This document shows positions 26,471-35,658 of a DNA stretch of 46,953 nt, piece after piece. A model generated the notes under the pieces. The model had not been told where the DNA came from, did not search any database, and saw only the letters and a list, made by a program, of their open reading frames with translations. The position numbers and the translations under genes were made by a program. Where the stretch lies: the NCBI GenBank assembly GCA_051647125.1, contig JBOFDP010000028.1, positions 1 through 46,953 on the forward strand. The letters run 5' to 3'. Numbering within the stretch: the first letter of the stretch is position 1; the number at the start of each line of letters is the position of its first letter. The DNA comes from JBOFDP01 sp051647125 (GTDB lineage: Bacteria; Bacteroidota; Bacteroidia; Chitinophagales; Chitinophagaceae).

Positions 26471-28489
26471 ATGAAAAAAAAATTATTGATTATTGTTTTG
26501 AGCATTTTATTTTTTACAATGGCTCGATCTCAAAAAACACATTTTATTGATTCTGCTAATATGAATTTTGCAGTCAAGCCAGGAGACAATTTTTATGAAT
26601 ATGTCAATGGCACATGGCTAAAAAATACATCTATGCCAAAAACAGAAACATGTTGGGGCAGTTTTCATATTTTAAGGGAAAAAAGTATTCAACAATTAAG
26701 AAATTTATTAACAGAAGCTATAGAAAATCAATATACGTCTTCGGATTCTTTGGTCCGTAAAGTAGGTAAGTTTTATGCTGTTGCAATGGATTCTTTAGCT
26801 GCTGAAAAGTTAGGATATGTTCCTATTCTTGGAGATTTAAAAGCAATTGAAAAGATTAAAAATAAGAAAGATTTATTGCTACGAGTAGCACAGTTTTTTA
26901 CAAAAGGGAATCAAAACTTCTTTCATTTTTATGTGGGTCAAGATGCTAAAAATGTAGCTCAATACATTGCACAATTAGGGCAAAGTGGTTTAGGTATGCC
27001 AGATAAAGACTATTATTTAAAAAAGGATTTGCGTACCTTAAAGGCACAAGAAGCATATAAAAACTACAATAAAACTTTGTTTATGCTAATAGGTAATGGT
27101 GAAAAACTAGCTACCCAAAAAGCGAATGAAGTATTTAATTTAGAAAAACAAATTGCTACATTACATTTGTCGCGTGTTGAATTGAGAAATCCTGTAAAAA
27201 GATATAATAAAATAGCAGTAGCAATTTGGAGTAAAAAAATGAAATTGCTTCAATTCCATGAATTGATACCTATTATATCTTCTGGTAAAAAAATAGATTC
27301 TTTGGTTATAGATAACCCTAGATTTTTTATAGGAATAGACTCTTTATTGGAGAAAACCTCTATCAGTGTTTTAAAAAATTATTTGGAAGCGCATCTTTTA
27401 CAAGATTATGCTCCTTATTTGAGTAATGTTTTTGTAATGGCTGATTTTATATATCACCAAGCTCTTTCCGGACAAAAAGAAATACAACCTCGATATAAAA
27501 GAATGATTCAATTGACCGATAAAAGTATAGGAGAAATGTCTGGCAAATTGTATGTTGATAAATATTTTTCTTCGGAGGCTAAAGAAAAAATGATGCAATT
27601 GATTAATAATTTGCAACAAACTTTTGCAGAACGCATTAACCAACTTGCTTGGATGAGTGATAGCACAAAACAACAAGCTCAAAATAAATTGAATTTACTA
27701 ACTAAAAAAATTGCTTATCCAGATACATTTAATACTTATGAGGGTTTAGTAATTACAGATAATTTGGTACAAAATATAAAAAATGTTAATCAATGGAAGT
27801 ATCTTGACAACCTTAAAAAATTAGGTAAACCTATAAATAAAATAGAGTGGAGGATGACCTCTCCCACAGTAAATGCATATTATAGCCCACTGAAAAATGA
27901 AATTGCTTTTCCTGCGGGGATCCTTCAATTTCCATTTTTTGATTTTAGTGCTGACGATGCTATAAATTACGGAGGTATTGTTGCTGTAATTGGTCATGAA
28001 ATTATCCATGGCTTTGATGATAAAGGTTCTCAGTTTGATGCATTAGGTAACTTAAGAAATTGGTGGACTTTTGCCGACAGAAAACTTTTTGATAGTTTAG
28101 CTCAATTGGTAGTGAATCAATATAATAATTTTACAGTTTTAGATACCATACATGTTAATGGTAAATTATGTTTGGGAGAAAATATTGCAGATTTAGGAGG
28201 GTTGATGATAGCTTATGAAGCATTTAAGAAAACACCTCAAGGGCAATCAGATAAAAAAATAGATGGATTTACTCCTGATCAACGATTTTTTCTTTCTTTT
28301 GCTCAGGTATGGAGACAAAATATACTACCTGAAACCCAAGCAAGGTTTATTCTTGTTGATCCACATTCTCCATCCCAATATCGTTGTAATGGTCCAGTAG
28401 TACATATGCAAGCTTTTTATGATGCTTTTGATATAAATCCTGACCAAAAAATGTATTTACCCGTAGAAAAACGCATTAAAATTTGGTAA
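26471..28489 (+). CDS. M13-family zinc metallopeptidase (neprilysin/PepO-like)
   Basis: A 672-residue secreted or periplasmic endopeptidase. A signal peptide (MKKKLLIIVLSILFFTMARS) is followed by the M13 N-terminal domain starting with FAVKPGDNFYEYVNGTWLKN. The catalytic domain has the zinc motif HEIIH within VIGHEIIHGFDDKGSQFD near residues 510-527 and the second motif ENIADLGGL near 570-578 supplying the third zinc ligand. The substrate-binding NAYY is near 472, and the C-terminal VDPHSPSQYRCNGPV (usual PHSP..R.NG) is present. Such enzymes cut short peptides. The start ATG is well placed for the signal peptide. It stands alone in its own transcription unit. Confidence 0.95.
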   Translation: MKKKLLIIVLSILFFTMARSQKTHFIDSANMNFAVKPGDNFYEYVNGTWLKNTSMPKTETCWGSFHILREKSIQQLRNLLTEAIENQYTSSDSLVRKVGKFYAVAMDSLAAEKLGYVPILGDLKAIEKIKNKKDLLLRVAQFFTKGNQNFFHFYVGQDAKNVAQYIAQLGQSGLGMPDKDYYLKKDLRTLKAQEAYKNYNKTLFMLIGNGEKLATQKANEVFNLEKQIATLHLSRVELRNPVKRYNKIAVAIWSKKMKLLQFHELIPIISSGKKIDSLVIDNPRFFIGIDSLLEKTSISVLKNYLEAHLLQDYAPYLSNVFVMADFIYHQALSGQKEIQPRYKRMIQLTDKSIGEMSGKLYVDKYFSSEAKEKMMQLINNLQQTFAERINQLAWMSDSTKQQAQNKLNLLTKKIAYPDTFNTYEGLVITDNLVQNIKNVNQWKYLDNLKKLGKPINKIEWRMTSPTVNAYYSPLKNEIAFPAGILQFPFFDFSADDAINYGGIVAVIGHEIIHGFDDKGSQFDALGNLRNWWTFADRKLFDSLAQLVVNQYNNFTVLDTIHVNGKLCLGENIADLGGLMIAYEAFKKTPQGQSDKKIDGFTPDQRFFLSFAQVWRQNILPETQARFILVDPHSPSQYRCNGPVVHMQAFYDAFDINPDQKMYLPVEKRIKIW

Positions 28490-28581
28490 TTTTAAAAAAT
28501 GCTATCAGGGTATAAATTTTTATTAAAGGGAGGGTTTTTTATCTTAAAAAATAATTTTTTTTATTTTTTAAAAATATTTCT

Positions 28582-28589
28582 TAATTTTA
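28582..28589 (+). promoter_or_regulatory. Putative promoter -7 box of the exbB-exbD-exbD-tonB cluster
   Basis: TAATTTTA is one base off TAnnTTTG and lies 33 bases before the exbB start. Confidence 0.35.
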
Positions 28590-28622
28590 CGGTTAATAAA
28601 CTAACTTAAATATATAACTCTT

Positions 28623-29477
28623 ATGTCTGAAGTAACTAAAAAAAATAGTATCCCAGTAATTAAAGTAGATAGAGATGTGTCAAGCATTGTTTCTTGGGTA
28701 GCCCCTTTTCTTTGTGTAATATTAGGATATTGCATTTGGAGATTTTTATTAGGGGATCCTTCTAATTTTACTAAACCTGATATGTCAGGTGGATTTTGGC
28801 CTCAACACCATGGTCCTAAAGGAGCATTAGTAAGAATGTACGATGGTGGTATTATTGTTCCCCTGTTGTTAGGGTTATTGATGATAGTAATTACATTTTC
28901 TATAGAAAGATTTTTTGTAATCCTGAAGGTATCTGGAAAAAAATCTCAAGCTCAATTTGTAAAACTTGTACAGTATTATTTAGCTCAAAAAGAGATAGAT
29001 CAAGCCTTGAAAGAATGTGATAAACAAAAAGGCTCTTTGGCAAATGTAATGCGTTCTGGTTTGGAAGAATACAAGAAAATGATTGATACTCCAGAATTGA
29101 ATAAAGAACAAAAAGTTTTATCTATAAAAAAAGAAATAGATGAGGCCATTGCCAGGGAATTACCTACAATAGAAAAAAACTTAGTCTTTTTGTCTACAAT
29201 TACCTCTTTGGGTACTTTAGTTGCATTATTAGGTACGGTTATAGGTATGATTAGAGCCTTCTCTGCATTAGGAGAAGAAGGTGGAGGTGCAGGTGCTGCT
29301 ACTCAGCTTGCTGTAGGTATTTCTGAAGCCTTATATAATACGGCTACAGGTATTGCCACAGGTGCATTGGCATTGATGATGTATAATGTGTTTACTACAA
29401 GAATTGATAAAATTACTTTTGGTATGGACGAAGCGGGCTATACGCTTACTCAAAGTTTTGCTTCATTATACGAATAA
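28623..29477 (+). CDS. exbB: ExbB/TolQ/MotA proton-channel family protein
   Basis: ExbB forms the pentameric inner-membrane scaffold that, with ExbD, couples proton flow to TonB. The 284-residue protein has a first hydrophobic segment near 27-44, a second near 76-100 (VPLLLGLLMIVITFSIERFF), a cytoplasmic loop with helices, and the conserved pair of helices FLSTITSLGTLVALLGTVIG near 186-205 and GISEALYNTATGIATGALAL near 235-254. The extra N-terminal segment is common in Bacteroidota members. It begins a four-gene cluster on the same strand with gaps of 29-36 bases. Confidence 0.92.
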   Translation: MSEVTKKNSIPVIKVDRDVSSIVSWVAPFLCVILGYCIWRFLLGDPSNFTKPDMSGGFWPQHHGPKGALVRMYDGGIIVPLLLGLLMIVITFSIERFFVILKVSGKKSQAQFVKLVQYYLAQKEIDQALKECDKQKGSLANVMRSGLEEYKKMIDTPELNKEQKVLSIKKEIDEAIARELPTIEKNLVFLSTITSLGTLVALLGTVIGMIRAFSALGEEGGGAGAATQLAVGISEALYNTATGIATGALALMMYNVFTTRIDKITFGMDEAGYTLTQSFASLYE

Positions 29478-29510
29478 TAATTTTTTAAACTCATAAATTA
29501 AAGCGACATT

Positions 29511-30146
29511 ATGTCTCAATTTAAGGTAAAAAAGAAAAGTACATGGGTAGACATGACTGCATTTTGTGATGTAGGATTTCTATTACTCACGTTCTTTATC
29601 TTAGCAACAAAATTTAAAGCTCCAGAGCCAGTTGAAATAAAGGCACCTGGATCTGTAGCAAGTGCTTCTGTGCCAGATGATAATGTCATTACGATACTTT
29701 TTGATAAAGAAGGGCGTGTGTTTATAGGTAGCGATAAGGAAGAAATTAAGGGAGTAATGCTTAATAATGTAAATCAAAAATATAATTTAGGACTTACTTC
29801 TGAGGAAATCGCTTATTGTATAAAAAATGTTAATAGTATAGGCGTACCTGTTTCCCAGCTTAAAACTTTAGCTAATGGAGGTATTGCCGAAAAAGATCAA
29901 ATTGGGATTCCTTGTGATTCTACCGCCAATGAGCTTACTGATTGGTTGGCAGGGTTGTTTGCTTATCAAGGTAAAGCTGCCCAGTTTATGGTCAAAGGAG
30001 ATGAAAATGCACCTTATATTGTTTTTGATAATATCAAAAAAGCTTTTATGGCAAATAGATTATTGATGATTAATTTAATTACTAGTCAAGAACAAGTACC
30101 AGTAGGTACTCCTTTATATAATAAACAAAATAGAATAGAAAAATAA
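29511..30146 (+). CDS. exbD: ExbD/TolR-family protein (first copy)
   Basis: One N-terminal membrane helix carries the conserved proton-path Asp in WVDMTAFCDVGFLLLTFFIL (residues 11-30); the family motif is normally P-L-x-D, and here it is AFCDVGF. The periplasmic part ends in a typical region around VFDNIKKAFMANRLLMINLI. At 211 residues it is longer than E. coli ExbD (about 140), with an insert between the first periplasmic strand and the C-terminal subdomain. It works with ExbB and TonB in the inner membrane. The second ExbD-like gene follows after 36 bases. Confidence 0.88.
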   Translation: MSQFKVKKKSTWVDMTAFCDVGFLLLTFFILATKFKAPEPVEIKAPGSVASASVPDDNVITILFDKEGRVFIGSDKEEIKGVMLNNVNQKYNLGLTSEEIAYCIKNVNSIGVPVSQLKTLANGGIAEKDQIGIPCDSTANELTDWLAGLFAYQGKAAQFMVKGDENAPYIVFDNIKKAFMANRLLMINLITSQEQVPVGTPLYNKQNRIEK

Positions 30147-30182
30147 ATATTAAATTTTTAACTTTAGTAAAATAAAATTATT

Positions 30183-30776
30183 ATGGCAGATATAGGCGAA
30201 AGCAGTGGTGGTGGTCATAAAAAAGGCAGTAAAAGAAGGTCTAAAAAGATGGTGGCAAGAGCAGATCTTACCCCATTGGTAGATTTAGCCTTCTTGCTTA
30301 TTACATTCTTTATTTTTACGACAACCATGTCAAGTCCATCCGCAATGAAGCTTCCGTTTCCTGATGATACGGCTCAACAAGATGAACAACAAAAAGTAGC
30401 TGAATCAGGAGTATGGACAATTATTATAACAGAGGATAATGCTAATGCAGGAAAATATTTATTTTATCCAGGAAGACTGGCATCTGATGGTTCAAACCTT
30501 TATTCTTTGAAAGATCCAGAAATTCAAAATCGATTAAAAGAAGTAATGAATTTAAAAGGAAACCCTACAATAAGAGATTTGATTTTATATGGTCAGAATC
30601 AGGCAAAGAATGTAAATGTTGATTATGTGTTAGTGGTTAAGCCATTAAACGAATCACATTTTAAAGATGTAGTAAGTATTTTGGATGAAGTATTGATTAC
30701 AGATGTAGCTTTTTATACATTGCAAAAAATACAAGACCAAGAACTTGTATTGGTAAAACAAAAGTTAAGACAATAA
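30183..30776 (+). CDS. ExbD/TolR-family protein (second copy)
   Basis: A 197-residue protein with a Gly/Lys-rich cytosolic head, then the membrane helix ADLTPLVDLAFLLITFFIF (residues 27-45), which keeps the canonical LTPLVD with the proton-carrying Asp. The periplasmic C-terminus contains VLVVKPLNESHFKDVVSILD, a typical ExbD/TolR ending. The first copy differs in sequence, so this is an old paralog rather than a recent duplication. Two ExbD genes in one cluster are usual in Bacteroidota; they may form a heterodimer inside the ExbB pentamer (inference). Confidence 0.9.
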   Translation: MADIGESSGGGHKKGSKRRSKKMVARADLTPLVDLAFLLITFFIFTTTMSSPSAMKLPFPDDTAQQDEQQKVAESGVWTIIITEDNANAGKYLFYPGRLASDGSNLYSLKDPEIQNRLKEVMNLKGNPTIRDLILYGQNQAKNVNVDYVLVVKPLNESHFKDVVSILDEVLITDVAFYTLQKIQDQELVLVKQKLRQ

Positions 30777-30805
30777 CAGCTTAACTGCATAAAAGTAGAA
30801 AAAAT

Positions 30806-31600
30806 ATGAAAGATCCTAATCAAGTATTGAAAAGTGAATTTTTGGATATTGTTTTTAATGGTAAAAATAAGGCTTATGGAGCTTATTACATGGAGAAAAC
30901 GTATACTCAAAGATTATGGTTGGCTGTGGGTATTTCAGCCTTTTTAGTAGCATTAGTTTTTGTAACTACTGCAATTGTTTCAAAAGTAAAAAAACCGGTG
31001 GTTCAACCAAAACCTCTTGTCATTACATTTACTAATGTAGCGAATACCCCAAAGAGAGATATTCCACCACCACCACCACCACCAGCTCCGAAGGTAAAGG
31101 TTACAAAATTTACAGATGTAAATATTGTGAAAGATAATGAAGTGCAAGCTAATGAAAGACCTGTTATTAGAGTGCAAGATATAAAAGGACTTATAGGGAA
31201 AGCCAATGTACAGGGCAATGATGAAACTGTTAAATTTATGCCACCACCAGCCGCCGCTGTAGAAGGTGGAGGTGATATAGTATTTGATGCTGGAGGTGTA
31301 GAAATACTAGCAGAGAAACCAAGAGAATGGGAAAAATTTTTAAGAAGAACATTACGTGCTAATATCCCTACAGACAATGGTGCTCCTGTGGGTACTTACA
31401 GAGTGTTAATTGAATTTGTAATTGAGAGAGATGGTTCTATTTCTAAGATTAGATCCTTATCTAAATGTGGTTATGGTATGGAGGAAGAGGCAATCAGGGT
31501 GTTAAAACTTTGTCCTGCATGGTCTCCAGGTTTGGTGAGTGGTAAACCAGTTAGGTCTTATTTTACTCAACCTATTACTTTTGAGGTAACAGGAGAATAA
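30806..31600 (+). CDS. tonB: TonB energy transducer
   Basis: TonB carries energy from ExbBD across the periplasm to outer-membrane receptors. The 264-residue protein has a cytosolic head of about 38 residues, one membrane helix (LWLAVGISAFLVALVFVTTA, 36-55), a proline run (IPPPPPPPAPK) near 88-98, and a C-terminal TonB domain: YRVLIEFVIERDGSISKIR near 198-216, ending LKLCPAWSPGLVSGKPVRSY and a last strand TFEV. It ends the exbB-exbD-exbD cluster and is followed by a strong terminator. The TPP-controlled receptor at 15085 is one likely client. Confidence 0.93.
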   Translation: MKDPNQVLKSEFLDIVFNGKNKAYGAYYMEKTYTQRLWLAVGISAFLVALVFVTTAIVSKVKKPVVQPKPLVITFTNVANTPKRDIPPPPPPPAPKVKVTKFTDVNIVKDNEVQANERPVIRVQDIKGLIGKANVQGNDETVKFMPPPAAAVEGGGDIVFDAGGVEILAEKPREWEKFLRRTLRANIPTDNGAPVGTYRVLIEFVIERDGSISKIRSLSKCGYGMEEEAIRVLKLCPAWSPGLVSGKPVRSYFTQPITFEVTGE

Positions 31601-31636
31601 ATAATGGAAAAATTAATCATGTAAAACTTCTACTCT

Positions 31637-31668
31637 AAGGTCATTCTAAAAAATGACCTTTTTTTTTA
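31637..31668 (+). terminator. Intrinsic terminator after tonB
   Basis: AAGGTCATT (31637-31645) pairs with AATGACCTT (31652-31660) around a six-base loop and runs directly into a T tract to 31668. It closes the exbB-tonB transcript. Confidence 0.88.
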
Positions 31669-31757
31669 TTTATGATATTATTTTTTTAGAGGATTTTTAT
31701 TGAAATTATATACTCTCATTATTATAAATTTTTATTTTTTTCCTAAAGATTATATTA

Positions 31758-31765
31758 TAAATTTG
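31758..31765 (+). promoter_or_regulatory. Promoter -7 box of hemACD
   Basis: TAAATTTG is an exact TAnnTTTG match, 18 bases before the hemA start codon. The leader is therefore very short, about 10 bases. Confidence 0.5.
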
Positions 31766-31782
31766 TAGCCATTTGAGAGAAA

Positions 31783-32997
31783 ATGTTTGTAGACAAAATA
31801 TATGCATTTAGAATAATAGGAATCAATTATAATAAATCTGATGTACATACAAGGGGTTTATTTGTATTGAAAGAAAATTATTATAGAAAGTTATTAGAGC
31901 AATCTAAAACTATGCCTGTAGAAGATGTATTTGTAACTTCTACTTGTAATAGAACTGAAATTTATGGTTTATCTGCTTGTGCAAATGATTTGATAGATTT
32001 GTTGTGTATTTATACTGAAGGAGATAGAGAATTATTTTTAAAGAATGCTTATATTTATGAGGGAGAAGAGGCTATTGCTCATTTGTTTAGAGTGGCGGCA
32101 GGTTTAGACTCTCAAATTTTGGGTGATTACGAAGTACAAGGGCAGATAAAACGAAGTTTTCAAATTGCCAGAGAAATAATAACTATTAGTGGATATACAG
32201 AAAAATTAATTAGTCATGTTTTTGAATCTGCTAAAAAAATAAAAACCAAAACCCAACTTAGTGGAGGTACTGTATCTGTATCGTTTGCTGCGGTGGAATA
32301 TATATTAGAAAACTATCAATATCAGCGTGCTGATTTATCTATTGTATTATTAGGATTGGGAAAAATTGGGAGGAGTACTTGTAAAAATTTTGTAACGTAT
32401 ATGCAAACCCGAAATATTACTGTGGTTAATCGTACACTTCATAAAGCCAAGTATTTAGCAGAAAAGTTAGGTATTGACTATGTTCCTTTTGAGGAACAAA
32501 CAGAGGTTACTCAGCATGCTGATATTATTATAGTATCTACCAATTCCTTGCATCCAACAGTAACCATTGAGAGCGTGAATAAAAATAAACCTCAATGTAT
32601 TATTGATTTGTCCATCCCCTCCAATGTGTCAAGTGATGTTAAAGAATTACCCCATGTAGATTTTATAGATATAGATAATTTGTCTAAGATTATAGATAAA
32701 ACTTTACAAAGTAGACAACAAGAAATTCCAAAGGCAGAAGAGATTATTAAAAAATATCAAAAAATGTTTAATCTCTGGGTGGCATATCGCCCGAATGCTT
32801 ATATTTTAAATCAAACTAAGTATTTATTTCAAGCCATAAAAGAAAAATATTGTATTGTAGATACAACAACAGATGAGGAAATTAAAAAAATTATCAATAT
32901 TTTGGCATTGAAAGGAAAATCTAAAAATCTTAACGGAGCTGATATAATAGGAGCAATTGCTGATTTTATAGAAAAAATACAGTATAAAATACTATGA
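31783..32997 (+). CDS. hemA: Glutamyl-tRNA reductase
   Basis: HemA reduces glutamyl-tRNA(Glu) with NADPH to glutamate-1-semialdehyde, the first committed step of C5 heme synthesis. The catalytic Cys sits in TSTCNRTEIYG near residues 47-57, where it attacks the aminoacyl ester. GLDSQILGDYEVQGQIKRSF near 107-126 is a family signature. The NADPH domain shows VLLGLGKIGRSTCKNF near 187-202, and a dimerisation domain ends the protein. The 404-residue length is normal for Bacteroidota. The stop overlaps the hemC start by four bases (ATGA). hemB and hemL are not in this window. Confidence 0.95.
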   Translation: MFVDKIYAFRIIGINYNKSDVHTRGLFVLKENYYRKLLEQSKTMPVEDVFVTSTCNRTEIYGLSACANDLIDLLCIYTEGDRELFLKNAYIYEGEEAIAHLFRVAAGLDSQILGDYEVQGQIKRSFQIAREIITISGYTEKLISHVFESAKKIKTKTQLSGGTVSVSFAAVEYILENYQYQRADLSIVLLGLGKIGRSTCKNFVTYMQTRNITVVNRTLHKAKYLAEKLGIDYVPFEEQTEVTQHADIIIVSTNSLHPTVTIESVNKNKPQCIIDLSIPSNVSSDVKELPHVDFIDIDNLSKIIDKTLQSRQQEIPKAEEIIKKYQKMFNLWVAYRPNAYILNQTKYLFQAIKEKYCIVDTTTDEEIKKIINILALKGKSKNLNGADIIGAIADFIEKIQYKIL

Positions 32998-33902
32998 TTA
33001 TAAAAATAGGTACTCGTCATAGTTTATTAGCTTTATGGCAAGCGGAAAAAGTAGCTTGTTTGTTGCAAGAAAAAGGGTTTGATACAGAAATTGTAAAAAT
33101 AAAAAGTGATGGAGATAAAGATTTGATAAATCCATTGTATAAAATGAATATACAAGGTGTTTTTACAAAGGCTTTGGATATGGCTTTGCTTAATAAGAAG
33201 ATAGATATTGCGGTTCATTCCTACAAAGATATTCCTACTATATTAGCAGAAAAACTGAAGGTAATTGCGGTCATGCCGAGAGATGCTGTAAATGATATAC
33301 TTATATATAAAACAGACCCTTGTACATGGCCTACAAATGCTTGTATTGCTAGTAGTAGTTTCCGTAGACGTGCACAATGGCTATATAAATTTCCGAGTCA
33401 TATATTTACCGATGTGAGGGGTAATATTCATACGCGGCTTCAGAAACTGGATACTAATGATTGGCAAGCAATGATTCTTTCCTGTGCGGGTTTGAAAAGA
33501 ATGGGCATGGAGCTTAAAAATACAAAAATACTTTCTTGGATGATACCTGCTCCTGCACAAGGTTGTATTGCTATAGTGGGAAAAGAAAATGATGAAAAAA
33601 TACAACAGGCTTGTTTATCCTTAAATGATACACATACTGCTCTTTGTACACGTATAGAACGTTTGTTTTTGAAATCCTTATTGGGAGGATGTTCGTTGCC
33701 GATTGGTGCTTTAGCTACTATTGCTAATGATACTGTGTTTTTTAAAGGTAATGTTACTACACCAGATGGAAAATTATCTTTTGATGTGGAGATAGACAAA
33801 CCAATACATCAAGCTATAGAAATAGGAGTACTTGCAGCACAAGAAATTTTGAAACAACAACCCCATATTATACAAAAAATTCAATATTTAAAAAATGGAT
33901 AA
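32994..33902 (+). CDS. hemC: Hydroxymethylbilane synthase (porphobilinogen deaminase)
   Basis: HemC links four porphobilinogens into hydroxymethylbilane using a dipyrromethane cofactor bound to a Cys. That Cys is in LLGGCSLPIGA near residues 224-234. Other blocks: IKIGTRHSLLALWQAE at 3-18, the active-site Asp in HSYKDIP near 74-80, SSSFRRRAQW near 120-129, DVRGNIHTRLQKL near 140-152, and APAQGCIAI near 183-191. At 302 residues it is complete. It overlaps hemA by 4 bases and hemD by 8 bases, so the three genes are translationally coupled. Confidence 0.96.
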   Translation: MIIKIGTRHSLLALWQAEKVACLLQEKGFDTEIVKIKSDGDKDLINPLYKMNIQGVFTKALDMALLNKKIDIAVHSYKDIPTILAEKLKVIAVMPRDAVNDILIYKTDPCTWPTNACIASSSFRRRAQWLYKFPSHIFTDVRGNIHTRLQKLDTNDWQAMILSCAGLKRMGMELKNTKILSWMIPAPAQGCIAIVGKENDEKIQQACLSLNDTHTALCTRIERLFLKSLLGGCSLPIGALATIANDTVFFKGNVTTPDGKLSFDVEIDKPIHQAIEIGVLAAQEILKQQPHIIQKIQYLKNG

Positions 33903-34605
33903 ACCTATTCGCGTACTCTTCACTAAACAGTTGAGTAAGCAAATAATAAATAGATTTTTTGATTCTCATTTTGAGATAATTAGCTGTCCATTTATTGATA
34001 TAGTGTATGATATAGTTGATAAGGAAAAAATATGTAAACTATTACAAGAACATATTGATATTATTATAACTAGTCAAAATGTGGTACAATCTTTATTAGA
34101 AAATTTTGGAGCAGAAATGTTAGCCAAAGCTACATGGAAAATATATTGTATAGGATTTGCTACTAAAGACAAAATACAAACTTATTTTATCCAATCTACA
34201 ATTATATGTACAGCTAAAGATATCCGAAATTTGTCAGATAAGATAATACTTTTAGATAAGGATAAGTTTTACTTTTTGGGAAGTAATATTCGTCAGCAAT
34301 ATTGGATAGATAAATTGCATAAGCATTATAAAAAAGTAGAAGAATATTGGATATATCATACAGTATTAAAACCACAAAAAATAGATTGTAAAAATTATCA
34401 AGCTATTGTATTTCTTAGTCCAAGTGCCGTAGATTCATTTTTTTTAGAAAATCATATTTCTGAACATATACAACTTTTTGCTATTGGTAATACTACGGCA
34501 AAAACTATTTCAAAATATATAAATTATCATGTACTCGTTCCTTCAAACCCTACGGTAAAGGATTTGTTAGATAGAATGAGATGGTATTTTAAGTCTAACA
34601 AATAA
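33895..34605 (+). CDS. hemD: Uroporphyrinogen-III synthase
   Basis: HemD inverts ring D and closes hydroxymethylbilane to uroporphyrinogen III. Sequence conservation in this family is low, so the call rests on length (236 residues), the hallmark IIITSQNVVQSLLENF near residues 57-72, AIVFLSPSAVDSFF near 169-182, and AIGNTTAKTI near 194-203, plus position right after hemC with an 8-base overlap. These blocks line the two domains of the enzyme. The heme trio ends here, followed by a 195-base gap with a new promoter. Confidence 0.9.
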   Translation: MDKPIRVLFTKQLSKQIINRFFDSHFEIISCPFIDIVYDIVDKEKICKLLQEHIDIIITSQNVVQSLLENFGAEMLAKATWKIYCIGFATKDKIQTYFIQSTIICTAKDIRNLSDKIILLDKDKFYFLGSNIRQQYWIDKLHKHYKKVEEYWIYHTVLKPQKIDCKNYQAIVFLSPSAVDSFFLENHISEHIQLFAIGNTTAKTISKYINYHVLVPSNPTVKDLLDRMRWYFKSNK

Positions 34606-34765
34606 AAATTGATTTCATCCCAATCAAATAAATGTACTTTTGCCTAACAAAGGAATAAATATGGAGATATGGTATTATATTTTGTGTTCTGAATATATGC
34701 CTAATCCTATCACAAGGTAAAGCAAGCAAATTTACAGGATATTTTATATTTCATTCTTAATTTCG

Positions 34766-34773
34766 TAACTTTG
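34766..34773 (+). promoter_or_regulatory. Promoter -7 box of the BI-1 gene
   Basis: TAACTTTG is an exact TAnnTTTG match, 27 bases before the start codon, within TTTCGTAACTTTGCA. The preceding 34606-34760 holds no gene. Confidence 0.55.
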
Positions 34774-34800
34774 CATTAAATAAAATTATATAATTTAACT

Positions 34801-35568
34801 ATGGGACTTTTTAATTCAAATTCTTCAAATCCAATTTTAAATGAAAAAAGGTTTGCTAATGCTGAACGTTCTACTATTGTAATAGATAATAACACAATGA
34901 CAGCAAAAGGAACTTATCTAAAATTTGGTTTTTTGTTTTTAATGCTTATGGCAGCAGCAGTATTTACTTGGAATGCTACTTTTTCGGGTAAAGATATAAA
35001 GACATGGGTATATGCCTCTGTATTTATTGGTTTTGCTTTAGCATTGGTGATGAGCTTTTCTCCTAAAACAGCCCAATATATTTCTCCTATTTATGCGATT
35101 TGTGAGGGTGTTGCCTTAGGTGGTTTATCCGCCTTGGTACAATTTGCGTTTAAGGAGATGAATCAAATGATTATTGTGCAAGCAGTACTGCTTACTTTTT
35201 GTGTGGTGCTAGTAATGTATGCAATTTTTATATTTAGGATTATTAAAGTTACTGATAGGTTGCGTACTATCATTGTATCTGCCATTTTTGGGATTATGAT
35301 TTTTTATGTTATTGCTATGATATTAAGATTTTTTAATATAGAAATGCCATTATTACATGATAGTGGTCCTTTTGGAATTATTTTTTCTTTAATAGTGGTT
35401 GGAGTAGCTGCATTTAGCTTATTATTAGATTTTGATATGATAGAAAAAGGTTCTCAAATGGGTATGCCTAAGTATATGGAATGGTATGGTGCCTTTGGTT
35501 TAATGGTAACTATTGTGTGGTTGTATATTGAAATTTTACAGTTATTGATGAAGTTGAATAGAAAGTAA
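34801..35568 (+). CDS. Bax inhibitor-1/YccA-like membrane protein
   Basis: A 255-residue integral membrane protein with seven predicted helices after a short polar head. Family marks are the SPIYAICEGVALGGLSA stretch near residues 98-114 and the C-terminal AFSLLLDFDMIEKGSQMGMP near 201-220, where an Asp pair (as in YetJ, a pH-sensitive calcium leak channel) is conserved. YccA in E. coli interacts with the FtsH protease; the function in Bacteroidota is not established. It forms its own transcription unit between a TAnnTTTG box and a terminator. Confidence 0.88.
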   Translation: MGLFNSNSSNPILNEKRFANAERSTIVIDNNTMTAKGTYLKFGFLFLMLMAAAVFTWNATFSGKDIKTWVYASVFIGFALALVMSFSPKTAQYISPIYAICEGVALGGLSALVQFAFKEMNQMIIVQAVLLTFCVVLVMYAIFIFRIIKVTDRLRTIIVSAIFGIMIFYVIAMILRFFNIEMPLLHDSGPFGIIFSLIVVGVAAFSLLLDFDMIEKGSQMGMPKYMEWYGAFGLMVTIVWLYIEILQLLMKLNRK

Positions 35569-35616
35569 GAAGTTTTCAAATATTCAAAATTATTTTTATA
35601 GAAGAATTAAAGAAGG

Positions 35617-35658
35617 AAAATCTCATGAAAATATTATTATGTTTTGATGAGATTTTTT
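35617..35658 (+). terminator. Intrinsic terminator of the BI-1 gene, overlapping convergent gene end
   Basis: AAAATCTCAT (35617-35626) pairs with ATGAGATTTT (35647-35656), with a long loop that has a further AAAA/TTTT pairing, and ends in a T-run. It reaches the stop codon of the minus-strand gene at 35657, so it may serve both transcripts. Confidence 0.65.

Noticed and set aside
31003..31377. Minus-strand frame with a glycine run inside tonB
   Set aside because: The Gly run is the complement of the TonB proline run; a shadow of a strong gene.
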